Assembly (NCBI RefSeq): GCF_009765825.1
Contig: NZ_LMUR01000018.1
Location: forward strand, 755,346-819,345
DNA: 64,000 nucleotides
Direction: 5' to 3'
Origin: Granulicella sp. L60
GTDB lineage: Bacteria; Acidobacteriota; Terriglobia; Terriglobales; Acidobacteriaceae
A program made the translations under genes and the position numbers. The notes under the pieces are model-generated. The model worked only from the letters and a program-made list of their open reading frames with translations. It ran no database searches and was not told where the DNA came from. Positions 42,588-52,261 of this stretch are shown one piece after another. Positions within the stretch are counted from its first letter, which is position 1. Each line of letters begins with the position of its first letter.

Positions 42588-45500
42588 AGCCCTACCTCTT
42601 CCCGGCTCTTTTCCTGACCACTTCGGGTCTGCTTGGATGGCTGGTCGGTCCGATAACCCACTTCCACGGAGGCGCCCTGGTACTGCTGCGGCTTATCATC
42701 ATCGCGGCTGGCATCGCCGCCGCCGTAGCCGTCTTCTTTGCACAACGCGGAGTGGTGAGAGCAACCGCATCTGACGCGGAGGTGCGTGATGCTACCGAAC
42801 TTACAACTTTGATTCGTGATGCTCAACAGAGACTGGTCTCTTCGCAGAGAGCCCGCGCCAAGTCACTAGATACAACCCCCCTGTTCTACATTCTTGGAGG
42901 AGCCAACTCGGCGAAGACCACAACGCTACTCCGTTCCGGGCTTGATCCAGAACTGCTGGCCGGACAGGTTTACCGCGACAAGAGTGTGATTCCTACGGCG
43001 CTCGCCACATTCTCCTATACAGAGAATGGCATTTTAATCGAAGCAGGCGAAACACTGCGCGAAAGCGACCATCTCTGGAATACGCTGGTGCATAAGACTC
43101 GACCCAAGACATACCGTTCCGCATTCGGCATCAGACCAACGTTCCGCGCAGCGATTGTGTGCATGAGCTGCGAACTATTCTTCGGGCCAGACGCTGCTGA
43201 GTCGCTTACCGCGTCGGCCCGCAAGACTAATCTAATGCTGCGGACCCTCTCCCGTAAGCTTGGCACCGATGTTTCGGTGTATGTTATCTTTACCAAACTC
43301 GATCGCATTCCAGGTTTCGCCGAATATGTCCGCCATCTTACAACCGAAGAAATCATGGCCCCGCTTGGCATCGCTCTCTCTCACAGCAGTGTGATAGGTG
43401 GGCTCTATGCTGAACAGACAACCTCAACCGTCTCGTCAGCGCTCGATCAACTTTTTTTTTCGCTGGGCGAATTTCGCGTCGAAGCACTTTCGCGCAGCTC
43501 AGACGAGGAGAGCAGCGCTCTGGTCTACGAATTTCCCCGCGAGATGCAAAAGCTGCGGACTAACCTTGCCTCTTACCTCGTAGAGCTCACACGTCCGAGT
43601 CACCTCAGTGCGAATCCCTGTCTACGTAGCTTCTACTTTACCGGCGTCCGTGCGCACGTGACCGAGCAAGCCGTCAGCGTGCCTGCGGTCGTGCGCCGGC
43701 ACGCGGAGAACGATGCAGATGCCACGCGTATTTTTTCGCTCAAGAGCATCCAGGCTGAGAGTGAGAGAGGTGGCCCGCAGGTTGTCACGCAGAAAATTGC
43801 GCAGTGGTGCTTTCTCCCACGATTGTTCTCCGACGCAATCTTTGCCGACCGTACTGCTCTCTCCGCCACGAGAACCAGCGCGCTCGTTCACCTCGTGCGT
43901 CGCGTCTCGCTGGGCGCCGCATCAGCTGCTCTTCTACTCTGGTTCCTTGGCTTGAGCATCTCCTATCGCAATAACGCGAAGCTTGAACGCACAATTGAGG
44001 AGAGCAGGATTGCGCTGGCCTCAGGACCGCCATTCGTAACGCTTGCTTCCACAGCACAGCTTGCATCCCTTGATCGACTCCGGCTTACGCTCATGCAACT
44101 GGAGGCTTTCGATCGCCAGGGCGCACCATTCAGCTATCGCTGGGGCTTATATCGCGGCCACTCCCTTATCGCGCTGGCGCGAAACGTTTACTTCGACAGA
44201 TTCGCGCAGCTGCTTTTGGTGCGCACACAAAGGAATCTGGTAGCGACGCTCGGAGCGCTACCAGAAACGGCCCCAGCCAATGCCGGGTATTCGGCTGCAT
44301 ATAATTCGTTGCGAGCTTATCTCATCACAACCTCCTACGCGGACAAGAGTACGCCTCATTTTCTTGCGCCGGTTCTTGTGCAGGCGTGGCTGAACGGGCA
44401 GCAACCCGAGACTGATGAGCAGGCGCAACTTGCGCAGTTTCAATTTTCGTTCTATGCTGACGAACTGCTGGTCGACAATCCCTACCACTTCACACCTGTG
44501 ATGGACCCCGTCGCACACGCCCGTATCTACCTCAACAGTTTTGGCGGGTTTGATCGCATCTACCAGAACCTGATCGCGGCTGCTAATCAGTCAAGCCTCC
44601 CAGTTGACTTCAATCATCTCTTCCCGGGCTCCAGCAGCACTGTCGTTGATCCACACATCGTGCAAGGCGCATTTACACGGGGCGGGTTTACTTATATGCA
44701 GCAAGCGATACAGCATCCAGACCGGTATTTCGCTGGCGAAGCATGGGTACTCGGTGGTCAGGCCGCGCCATCCCTGCAGACAGCTTCACTCATCCAGCAG
44801 TTGACCAAGCGTTACTCCACTGAATTCGCGGAGCAATGGATAGCCTTTCTGCACGCAGCCGCCGTAGTTCGCTACCGTAGCCTCTCAGATGCGAGACAGA
44901 AGCTGCAGAGCCTTTCCTCTCCTAACTCTGCTTTACTTGCGCTCATGTTCACCGTCTCGCAAAACACTGCTGTGCCCGATGCATCAATTGTGCAGGAATT
45001 CCAGCCAGCTCAGGCGCTTGTGCCGCCAGCCAGCGTGAGCAGGCTAATGTCGCAGGGGAACCAAAACTATATCAACGGACTTATCGGTCTGCAGGGTGCT
45101 GTCGCGGAGTTCACACAGGATCCCGCAAGCGCGAGCAATCCCGACGCTGCACAGTCCGTCATTAGCGCTGCCGTGAGGGCGCACGGAGCCGTCGCAGAGA
45201 CCGCGCAGGCGTTTAATCTCGATCCGCACGCACACGTAGAGCAAACGGTCATCAGCCTACTACAAGCCCCAATCTCCTTGATCGAAGACTCGGTGCGAGG
45301 CGAGCGACCAGAACAGGTAAATGCTGCGGGCCGCAGCTTCTGCAGCAGCTTTTCGGCCCTTACGAACAAGTATCCGTTTTCGCGCAACGCTACCACAGAT
45401 GCAACCCCTGCGGAGGTCACTGCTTTGCTGAAGCCAGGCTCGGGCGCGTTGTGGCGGTTCTATGATGCCAACCTCAAGACGCTGATTACCCAGCAAGGCA

Positions 45501-46015
45501 CGACGTGGGGCGCAGTGCCAAATTCGATTCTTAAGCCGGCGCCGGCGTTTCTGCAGTTTTTCAACCGTGCAGCCGCACTCTCTGCTGCCCTTTTTCCCGC
45601 GGGCACAGCCGAGCCTACGCTGGCCTTCACAGTCCATATTCTGCGCTCGCCAGAGATCAAAAGCGTAACGCTCGCAGTCGATGCGCAGCGCTTGACAGGG
45701 GCGGATGTATCACAGCAGTTCACCTGGTCCGGACAAAATGCGAAGTATGCAGAACTTATGGCGAACTATGGCACAGGAAGCTTGCCGCTCCAGTTCAACG
45801 GCACGTGGTCGCTGTTCCACCTGATCGATCGCGGCAAACTCGAACCGGCCAGCAGCCCAGCTCGGCTTGCTTATCCGCTTGAGATCTCAAACACACCTAT
45901 CCTAGTGAACGGTACCCCGCTCACCGAGCGGATCGAGATCTCAGGAGCAGGTGCCAGCCTGCTGATACCCGGCGGATTGAGTGGCTTACGCTGTGTCTCG
46001 CAGGTCGCGCATTAA
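42584..46015 (+). CDS. tssM: Type VI secretion membrane-complex protein TssM (IcmF family)
   Basis: A 1,143-residue IcmF-type protein. Two membrane helices near the start (residues 1-20 and 27-48), a cytoplasmic NTPase-like domain with a Walker A variant PLFYILGGANSAKTTTLLRS near residues 104-118, then DVSVYVIFTKLDRIPGFAEY near 228-245 (the TKxD base-recognition motif), a third membrane helix near 440-465 (SLGAASAALLLWFLGLSIS), and a long periplasmic part to the C-terminus with the ICMF-related region and a beta-rich end (LPLQFNGTWSLFHLIDRG). The Walker A has Ala-Lys in place of Gly-Lys. Begins with GTG overlapping tssL. Convergent with the phosphatase gene 26 bases downstream. Confidence 0.92.
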   Translation: MKPYLFPALFLTTSGLLGWLVGPITHFHGGALVLLRLIIIAAGIAAAVAVFFAQRGVVRATASDAEVRDATELTTLIRDAQQRLVSSQRARAKSLDTTPLFYILGGANSAKTTTLLRSGLDPELLAGQVYRDKSVIPTALATFSYTENGILIEAGETLRESDHLWNTLVHKTRPKTYRSAFGIRPTFRAAIVCMSCELFFGPDAAESLTASARKTNLMLRTLSRKLGTDVSVYVIFTKLDRIPGFAEYVRHLTTEEIMAPLGIALSHSSVIGGLYAEQTTSTVSSALDQLFFSLGEFRVEALSRSSDEESSALVYEFPREMQKLRTNLASYLVELTRPSHLSANPCLRSFYFTGVRAHVTEQAVSVPAVVRRHAENDADATRIFSLKSIQAESERGGPQVVTQKIAQWCFLPRLFSDAIFADRTALSATRTSALVHLVRRVSLGAASAALLLWFLGLSISYRNNAKLERTIEESRIALASGPPFVTLASTAQLASLDRLRLTLMQLEAFDRQGAPFSYRWGLYRGHSLIALARNVYFDRFAQLLLVRTQRNLVATLGALPETAPANAGYSAAYNSLRAYLITTSYADKSTPHFLAPVLVQAWLNGQQPETDEQAQLAQFQFSFYADELLVDNPYHFTPVMDPVAHARIYLNSFGGFDRIYQNLIAAANQSSLPVDFNHLFPGSSSTVVDPHIVQGAFTRGGFTYMQQAIQHPDRYFAGEAWVLGGQAAPSLQTASLIQQLTKRYSTEFAEQWIAFLHAAAVVRYRSLSDARQKLQSLSSPNSALLALMFTVSQNTAVPDASIVQEFQPAQALVPPASVSRLMSQGNQNYINGLIGLQGAVAEFTQDPASASNPDAAQSVISAAVRAHGAVAETAQAFNLDPHAHVEQTVISLLQAPISLIEDSVRGERPEQVNAAGRSFCSSFSALTNKYPFSRNATTDATPAEVTALLKPGSGALWRFYDANLKTLITQQGTTWGAVPNSILKPAPAFLQFFNRAAALSAALFPAGTAEPTLAFTVHILRSPEIKSVTLAVDAQRLTGADVSQQFTWSGQNAKYAELMANYGTGSLPLQFNGTWSLFHLIDRGKLEPASSPARLAYPLEISNTPILVNGTPLTERIEISGAGASLLIPGGLSGLRCVSQVAH

Positions 46016-46041
46016 GCTATCTGATTTGAGTACAACAAGAC

Positions 46042-46824
46042 TTACAACAGGCGCAGTAATAGGCAGGTCACGTTATCTTCAGCGCCTTCTGACTTTGCAA
46101 TCTCGATTAGTCCCGCACATGCCTCAGCCACGCTGGCGTGCCTGTTTACTTCGAGCGCGATCTTACCCGCATCTGCGTAGCGCGTAAGCCCGTCCGTCGT
46201 CAGCAGAATAGAATCGCCAGGGCCCACTTCGGCAGTAAAGAAGTCTGGCTGTACGCTCTCGGCTACACCGACCGCCCTCGTGATGAACTGACGTAGAGAT
46301 GCGGCATCTTCTTGCAACCCAAGCCGTCTCCGCTCTGCTTCAACGGAGTGGTCTTGCGTAATTTGTGCGCATGCTCCGTCTCTTAGAAAATAAGCGCGGC
46401 TATCGCCCACATTCCCGATCACGATCCGGCTTTGATCGAGACATGCAGCCACCAGTGTCGTGCCCATGCCGCGGACGTGCGGCCCCGTCTGCGATGCTGC
46501 CCACACAGCCATGTTGCTGGAAAGGATCGCTTCATGAAGAGAATCCTCCATCGCCATCGTGCCTGAGCCACCGCGGCTGTAATGCGTGAGGAGATGATCT
46601 ACCGCGGTCCTGCTCGCTATCTCACCAGCAGCAAGGCCACCCATTCCATCGCAGACCACGAAGAGTTTCTTAGCTAGGTCGTAGCCGAAGCAGTCTTCAT
46701 TATTGGAGCGTTTATGGCCCACGTCAGATAGCGCTGCTACATCGCACTGCATACTCGCGTGTGTCGAAGCATGTATTGACCGCTCACCTTCCTCTAGTCC
46801 CGAAACAACAACAGGCTCTCCCAT
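46042..46824 (-). CDS. PP2C-family protein phosphatase
   Basis: A 260-residue Ser/Thr phosphatase of the PPM/PP2C family that would reverse the kinase encoded two genes upstream. The metal-binding motifs are intact: SDVGHKRSNNEDCFG (first Asp), VVCDGMGGLAAGE (DGMGG), GNVGDSRAYFLRDG, LLTTDGLTRY and AEDNVTCLLL (last Asp). No membrane helix, so cytoplasmic. The ATG at 46824 is chosen because it overlaps the stop of the upstream TPR gene (TGATG) and has GAGG close by; an in-frame GTG lies at 46851. In T6SS loci such phosphatases (PppA) turn off kinase-driven assembly. Confidence 0.88.
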   Translation of the reverse strand: MGEPVVVSGLEEGERSIHASTHASMQCDVAALSDVGHKRSNNEDCFGYDLAKKLFVVCDGMGGLAAGEIASRTAVDHLLTHYSRGGSGTMAMEDSLHEAILSSNMAVWAASQTGPHVRGMGTTLVAACLDQSRIVIGNVGDSRAYFLRDGACAQITQDHSVEAERRRLGLQEDAASLRQFITRAVGVAESVQPDFFTAEVGPGDSILLTTDGLTRYADAGKIALEVNRHASVAEACAGLIEIAKSEGAEDNVTCLLLRLL

Positions 46825-48062
46825 CACCTCGGACTTCCGATCTTGCTCCACTCCGCAATAATCTTTGGAGAGACCAGTTTTTCGACAGGTCTGTAACTCG
46901 CCTGTTTCGCCAATACAAATTCCCGCTGTGCCTTCTGCTGCAGGTCTGCGATCTCATCGATATCTTTAGGGTCGGCTACGACGGCTTGCGAGACTAAAGA
47001 CGCTGCGAGGTAGAAATGAGCCGCTCCCTTATCATGCATACCGCCCCCGCTCAGGTAAAGCGTCAACGCCTGGGTAGCCTGGTCAAACTGTGCTGCATAG
47101 TAGCTGCGAATGCCAGTCTCCAGGCTGTCCGCAAGAGCCTTCGGATCTCGCTGCATTCGGGCCAGAATGCGATGCCTTCCTGCAATTGCCTCCGCCTGCC
47201 GTTCATCGAGCGCGAGTACGCTGTTGAAGGCTTGCAGTGCACCCTTCATATCGTCGCTTGTCTCGTCGCGACGTGCTGTAGTCAGTGCCGCCTTGATTTT
47301 CGCTGTGTAGTCTGCATTCGACAGCTGGGTTTCTTTCGTTTCGTCCGACATCGGCTGTCGCGCTGCCACCGCGGCCTGTTGTGCGATCAGTGCGTTCAGC
47401 TGCTGCAGCTTTTCACTTGGATTGCCAGGACCGTTTGCCTTGATCCTAACCGCGAACATATACAACTGTTGCGCCCGCTCGTATTCTCTATTTTTGACAA
47501 ACGTGTCGGCCTGCGCCATTGTGTCGCTGTAGGTCTTGATGTTAGTTAATATTTGTGTGGCAGCGGCACGCTGAGGCTGCGTCATCACCTGGCTTGCCCG
47601 CGCCGCGGCCAGGTCGAAGTTTCCCTGCAGATAAGCCACCTGCGCGGCACGCAGAGCTGAGGTGCTCTCTGGATGCGCGCCGGGCAGTGAGCCTTCCGCC
47701 TGCTCAAGCAACTGCTGTGCTTCTTCCTTGTTCGGGCCGAACTTGATGGTGCTAAGATCGCGGATCGCACCGAGATAATCTTTCTGCTGTAGCTCGGACT
47801 TGCTCATAGCCAGCTTTAGCGAGTAAACCTGCAACTTCTGATCCGCGTCGGCACGAACGCGAGCACATTTTTTCGTGTAGTGCTGCGGATCCACTTTCGC
47901 TGCTTGGCACAATGCTGATGCTGCCTGGTCCAGGTCACCATTCGTCTCTGCCAACTTGGCGATATCCTTCAGACGGTTTGTCTGTTGATCCGCATGTACT
48001 AGGGAGGGGAAGGCTGCACTACTCAATAAGGCTGCTGCAAGCCGCATGTTACGTGTCTTCAT
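46824..48062 (-). CDS. Exported TPR-type protein of the kinase operon
   Basis: A 412-residue protein with a signal peptide (NMRLAAALLSSAAFPSLVHA, cleavage near HAD) and about 390 residues of helical repeats resembling tetratricopeptides: GDLDQAASALCQAAKVDPQH, QQKDYLGAIRDLSTIKFGPN, GNFDLAAARASQVM, REYERAQQLYMFAVRI, GALQAFNSVLALDERQAEA and AAQFDQATQALTLYLSGG. It is thus probably periplasmic, perhaps facing the C-terminal extracytoplasmic part of the kinase. GGAGAG lies 6 bases before the ATG, which overlaps the kinase stop (ATGA). It overlaps the phosphatase gene at its other end. The function is an inference from the operon. Confidence 0.78.
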   Translation of the reverse strand: MKTRNMRLAAALLSSAAFPSLVHADQQTNRLKDIAKLAETNGDLDQAASALCQAAKVDPQHYTKKCARVRADADQKLQVYSLKLAMSKSELQQKDYLGAIRDLSTIKFGPNKEEAQQLLEQAEGSLPGAHPESTSALRAAQVAYLQGNFDLAAARASQVMTQPQRAAATQILTNIKTYSDTMAQADTFVKNREYERAQQLYMFAVRIKANGPGNPSEKLQQLNALIAQQAAVAARQPMSDETKETQLSNADYTAKIKAALTTARRDETSDDMKGALQAFNSVLALDERQAEAIAGRHRILARMQRDPKALADSLETGIRSYYAAQFDQATQALTLYLSGGGMHDKGAAHFYLAASLVSQAVVADPKDIDEIADLQQKAQREFVLAKQASYRPVEKLVSPKIIAEWSKIGSPR

Positions 48063-51000
48063 GGTTGCTCTCCTGCAAGGACCTGGCGTACATCGGGTGT
48101 TCCCAGATCCGCACTGCATGCGTGCTGGCTAGGTGTCACGCTACAATGAACTACCTGCTGTTGGCCTTCGGCATCCTCGAAGGTCACGTCATACCCCTCG
48201 GCAGCGATAGCTGCCACCCGAAGCGGAGTGACTGCATTCACATCATCTAATTGCATGCTCTTGCCATGCGCGTCAGTGATCTTTACAATCTTGGCCCAGG
48301 GTGAGGCATTTATTTCCATATAGGTGAGTGGAATCGCCGGCATTGTCGAGATTGTCGGACCAGCAGGCAGGGGCGCAGGCGTATGACGCGTGTGCCTGCT
48401 TTCGAATGCAACGAATGCAAGAAGCGCAGTGCCGAGGACTCCAAAGAGCGAGGCCCTAGACCAACGTGTGACGGCACTCGCAACACTAAATTCACTTAAT
48501 CCTGCTCCTGCATGATCGACTACATCACTGTTCTCGGCTTTGCCTGCAGTCTGCCTGCGCGCTCGTTTCTTCTTTGTCGCGGAGCCCTGCAGGGCTTGCC
48601 ACGTCGCGCGCACCGGCTCACTCGCGAAAGCTGCAATATCTTTGTTGCGGCGCAGGTCTTGCAATGCCCGCTTTCCTTCATCGGCCTGGATAGCCTTGCG
48701 GGCAAGGTTTATCGACTGCTGTAATGCATCATCTGCTGCAGCCATGCGATCCTTCTCACAGGCGACCTTTGCCTGCTCCAGTTCGGACGAATCGCCGTAG
48801 GTGCGCGACACATCCTTGAAACCATCGAGGCTGCTACTCAAGTCGCCCGACGCCAACAGTTGCCGGCTCTGAGCCGACGCTGCGGCGAGTGCCCGGTGAA
48901 AAACCACGCGTTGCACGACCTCGTCACGTAACGCGCTAAGTTCACCATTAGACAATATCTCGGGCGGCTGATCTGCCAGCAATTGCAGTGCTTCGTCTGC
49001 GTGTTTTTCTGCGAGTTCGTTCACACGATTTCGTACGTTCTCAATTCGGGTTGCTGTCTCCCCCAATCTCCGCCGGGCATCTTCGAGCATCGACGCGAGC
49101 CCGGCATGTTCCTGCTTTGTCACAATAGGCTCAAGATAGCCTGCCAGAGCCTGCCACTTAGCTGCGGCCTGTAAGCTTTGTGCCTGCTGCCAGATGGCCT
49201 CATTTTCAGCGCGTTGCGTGCTTTTCTGCTGCTCACTTCGCGCGTATGCGAGAAGTGATTGCACCTCTTCCGAGGCACCCAATTCAATCAGAGCTGACTC
49301 GAGCCCACGGATCGCATCATCAAATCGCTCCGCCGCCAGGTGCACCTGCGCCTCGACCAGCCGCCGTCCATGGAGCTCGTCTTTCTCCATGCGCTCCAGC
49401 TGCTCCTCCAGTCGCGAAAGAAACTGCAACAATGCCGTATCGCGGGGAACTTGCTCGAGGGCGCTCTGGATGATCGAGCGCGCTGCGCCAGGATCGTCAG
49501 CAGCAAGCTGTTGCGCTTCAAGCATGGCCGCGCGAACCAACTGAGCCGCGTCGAATGCCTGCTTCTTCTCTTCGATCTCGGTCTTAAGCCGCAGTAGCAA
49601 AGGTTCGTGAGGAAGCGATTCCAGTGCGCGTGTTATTCGATCCTGCGCACGGCTGAAGTCCTCCGCGCCTAAGGATTCACCTATGCCCGCGACAAGCTGC
49701 TCGAGCAACAGACGCCTGCGTTCTTCCTTCTGCCTGGCCGTCGCAGTGAGCAATAACTGCTGCACTTCGCTGTGCATCGGATCGATCTCGGCGGCCTCGC
49801 GCAAGCAAGCAATCATTTCTGTATATCGCCTGCCGCTGTACTCCTCGCGCGCACGCTGGAGCAGCTTCTCAACGCGACGGACTTCCTCTTTGTGCCGTAC
49901 CTCGCGAAGGACGACGGAGTGCGCATTGCGCAGGTCTGTGCTTTTCTCATCGATCCGCACTGCCTGGCCTAGGAACTCCTCCGCCATGGTGAGGTCACCA
50001 CGGCTTCGTGCCTCGTTCGCCTGATCCCATAAAGTTCGCACCCGCCGCGCCTGTTCCTTGCTCGCCCGTGCTGCCTCTATCCGTTCGGTGAGGCCATACG
50101 TATTCTCGAGGTCCAGCTTCGCGCCCTGCTCATAGAATGCAATCGCCTCATCGTAGCGTTCGGATTCTACCGCGTCTCCTGCCTGCTCCACCACCTGCCG
50201 AAGCTGCTCCCCCCGCTGCAGGTGGCCGATCTCGTCTTGCACGTCCTGCATCAATAGCCGAACATCGGCATGAGAAGGATCGATCCTCTGGGCCTGAAGC
50301 AATACAGCACGCGCACCGGAGAAATGGCGCTCCTCTGTCAGTCGTCGAGCTGACTCCACGAGTTCCTGCACGCGCTCAATCTTCAGACTATCCCCTACCA
50401 GGTGCAGGTCAAACGCCATCTCCTCAGCCGTGGCATAACGCTCGTCGACATCCTTGGCAAGCGCTCGATCAAGCACCATCGAGAGCGCCTGCGGTACATC
50501 GCTAACGAGCTCCGCAAGAGGCACATATGGTTCGTTGATGACGCGGTAGAGCGCGGATACGTCTTTACCCCTAAACGGCAACTCTCCCGTCACCATTTCG
50601 TAGAGCATCACGCCAAGCGACCATATATCCGCGCGTCCATCGCTCAATTCACCTTTCAAACGCTCGGGCGCTATGTAATGGAAGGTACCGAGCAGCGCGT
50701 CGGTCTTAGTCAGCCTCGTCGTTTGATCAGCCAGGCGGGCAATACCGAAGTCGACGATCTTAACCCGACCATCAGGCAACACGATCATGTTCGCGGGCTT
50801 GACATCACGGTGCAGCAAGCCGTGTTGATGAGCATAGGCGAGCCCCGCGCATATCTGCTCCACGATCAACAACGTCTCAAGCACGGGCAAACGTCGCCGC
50901 AACCGCAACATCTTTTCAAGCGAATCCCCCGACAGGAACTCCATCGCGATAAATGGACTGCCTTCGTGTTCACCTAGTTCGTATACCGTGACGATGTTCG

Positions 51001-51208
51001 GGTGGCTAAGGATGCCCGAGCGAGCCTCGACGTAGAAGCGCTCGCGCAGCTCCGGCGTCACCTCTGTCAAAGTCTTGATGGCAACATCGCGGCCAATCAG
51101 CTTGTCTTCGCCACGGTACACGATGCCCATGCCACCGCGGCCAATCTCACCAATGATATCGTACCGGCCGATACGTTGAGTCGTGTCGGCTTTGGGATCG
51201 CTAGTCAT
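48059..51208 (-). CDS. Membrane-bound Ser/Thr protein kinase with TPR-like region (PpkA-type)
   Basis: A 1,049-residue Hanks-type kinase. Catalytic parts are complete: the glycine loop GEIGRGGMGIVYRG (20-33), K45 in AIKTL, E61, the loop HRDVKPANM (133-141), DFG (153-155) and APE (180-182). After residue 280 there are about 600 residues of helical, coiled-coil/TPR-like repeats rich in Glu, Gln and Arg (ARAVLLQAQRIDPSHADVRL is one example). One membrane helix lies near residue 930 (SLFGVLGTALLAFVAFESR), followed by about 100 extracytoplasmic residues with a PEGA-like beta segment (EGYDVTFEDAEGQQQVV). It heads a kinase-TPR-phosphatase operon inside the T6SS locus, as PpkA does in threonine-phosphorylation control of T6SS. 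Confidence 0.9.
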   Translation of the reverse strand: MTSDPKADTTQRIGRYDIIGEIGRGGMGIVYRGEDKLIGRDVAIKTLTEVTPELRERFYVEARSGILSHPNIVTVYELGEHEGSPFIAMEFLSGDSLEKMLRLRRRLPVLETLLIVEQICAGLAYAHQHGLLHRDVKPANMIVLPDGRVKIVDFGIARLADQTTRLTKTDALLGTFHYIAPERLKGELSDGRADIWSLGVMLYEMVTGELPFRGKDVSALYRVINEPYVPLAELVSDVPQALSMVLDRALAKDVDERYATAEEMAFDLHLVGDSLKIERVQELVESARRLTEERHFSGARAVLLQAQRIDPSHADVRLLMQDVQDEIGHLQRGEQLRQVVEQAGDAVESERYDEAIAFYEQGAKLDLENTYGLTERIEAARASKEQARRVRTLWDQANEARSRGDLTMAEEFLGQAVRIDEKSTDLRNAHSVVLREVRHKEEVRRVEKLLQRAREEYSGRRYTEMIACLREAAEIDPMHSEVQQLLLTATARQKEERRRLLLEQLVAGIGESLGAEDFSRAQDRITRALESLPHEPLLLRLKTEIEEKKQAFDAAQLVRAAMLEAQQLAADDPGAARSIIQSALEQVPRDTALLQFLSRLEEQLERMEKDELHGRRLVEAQVHLAAERFDDAIRGLESALIELGASEEVQSLLAYARSEQQKSTQRAENEAIWQQAQSLQAAAKWQALAGYLEPIVTKQEHAGLASMLEDARRRLGETATRIENVRNRVNELAEKHADEALQLLADQPPEILSNGELSALRDEVVQRVVFHRALAAASAQSRQLLASGDLSSSLDGFKDVSRTYGDSSELEQAKVACEKDRMAAADDALQQSINLARKAIQADEGKRALQDLRRNKDIAAFASEPVRATWQALQGSATKKKRARRQTAGKAENSDVVDHAGAGLSEFSVASAVTRWSRASLFGVLGTALLAFVAFESRHTRHTPAPLPAGPTISTMPAIPLTYMEINASPWAKIVKITDAHGKSMQLDDVNAVTPLRVAAIAAEGYDVTFEDAEGQQQVVHCSVTPSQHACSADLGTPDVRQVLAGEQP

Positions 51209-51742
51209 TGTCTACTTTTCCTCGTACTCGCTCCACGCCGCCGCATGCTGAGATAGCCCCGTGGAATCGCGTCTCCCAACGGAACACCCGAGGCAGCCTT
51301 TTATTTCAACAGGGTATGTCCGTTCGTAAAATCACTCTACGTTTTTGAATGGGTTGTTTCGGCGACATACGCAGGGGAATAAAAAGCTAAGGGTATTGTT
51401 TCTTAAGAATGCGATCAGTTTATTGCTCAACGCATCAGGCTCTGTTGCACGAACAAGGGTAGGGGGCAAAGGGGCGCCTCTTTGAATATGAAGGGTAGTC
51501 TCTGATGGTCAGATTGTGTGGAAGGCATATCTGAGTTTCCCAATCTCAAAAAAAACGTACTGCCTTGGAATAAACGAGAGCAACCGGGGTTTACTCAATT
51601 GGACATACCGGGGCTGAAGGAGCACGGGTTCGAGTGAATGGATGATCAATAGGCGAGAACGACACTGGAAGATCTAGTTAGAGCATTTGATCGGAAATGG
51701 CTTAGGAATTACTCTAGCAAGCCCGATTCGGGGGAGACATTT
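51209..51742. promoter_or_regulatory. Divergent control region between the kinase operon and tssB
   Basis: 534 bases with no gene, between the start of the kinase gene (minus) and tssB (plus). It must contain promoters for both the regulatory operon and the tssBC-clpV operon. AT-rich runs (AAAAAAACG near 51548) and a palindrome CCCGATTCGGG just before the GGGGGAG ribosome site of tssB are visible. No convincing sigma-54 GG-N10-GC site was found. Confidence 0.5.
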
Positions 51743-52261
51743 ATGGCAAGAGAAAATACGCAACATAAGCTTGATCGCGTTCGTGCACCGCGCGTCCAGA
51801 TCACCTATGACGTTGAAATCGGCGATGCAATTGAGTTGAAGGAACTCCCTTTTGTAATGGGGGTGCTTGGGGATTTAACAGGCCAGCCGGCCAGTCAGCT
51901 TGCTGCGCTCAAAGAGCGTAAGTTTGTCGAGATTACCCCGGACAACTTCGATGTCGTTCTCAAGAATATGGAGCCGCACGTGGCTTATTCCGTTGCGAAT
52001 AAACTGAGCGACGTCAACGATGACCGACAGTTCAAGGTTGACCTCGCGTTCGAATCGTTGGACGACTTTGCGCCGGAGAACGTTGCAAAGAGGATTCCGC
52101 CCTTGCACGAACTACTCGAACTGCGCAAGCGTCTTTCCGACTTGAGTGGCAGCCTCCAAGGCAACGACAAGCTCGATGAGATGTTGTTGGATGTCGTATC
52201 CAATACAGAGATGCGTGAAAAGCTGCGCAAGGAAATCGAAAACAGTGGGGGTGTGCAGTGA
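51743..52261 (+). CDS. tssB: Type VI secretion sheath small subunit TssB (VipA)
   Basis: A 172-residue sheath protein that pairs with TssC to form the contractile tube around Hcp. Family sequence throughout: RVQITYDVEIGDAIELKELP, FVMGVLGDLTG, KERKFVEITPDNFD, FESLDDFAPENVAKRIPPL and LLELRKRLSDLSGSLQGND. Length is typical. GGGGGAG lies 7 bases before the ATG. Its TGA overlaps the GTG of tssC. Confidence 0.95.
   Translation: MARENTQHKLDRVRAPRVQITYDVEIGDAIELKELPFVMGVLGDLTGQPASQLAALKERKFVEITPDNFDVVLKNMEPHVAYSVANKLSDVNDDRQFKVDLAFESLDDFAPENVAKRIPPLHELLELRKRLSDLSGSLQGNDKLDEMLLDVVSNTEMREKLRKEIENSGGVQ

Noticed and set aside
51600..51650. A tRNA-like GGGTTCGAGT stretch upstream of tssB
   Set aside because: No acceptor stem, D-arm or anticodon arm can be folded around it.
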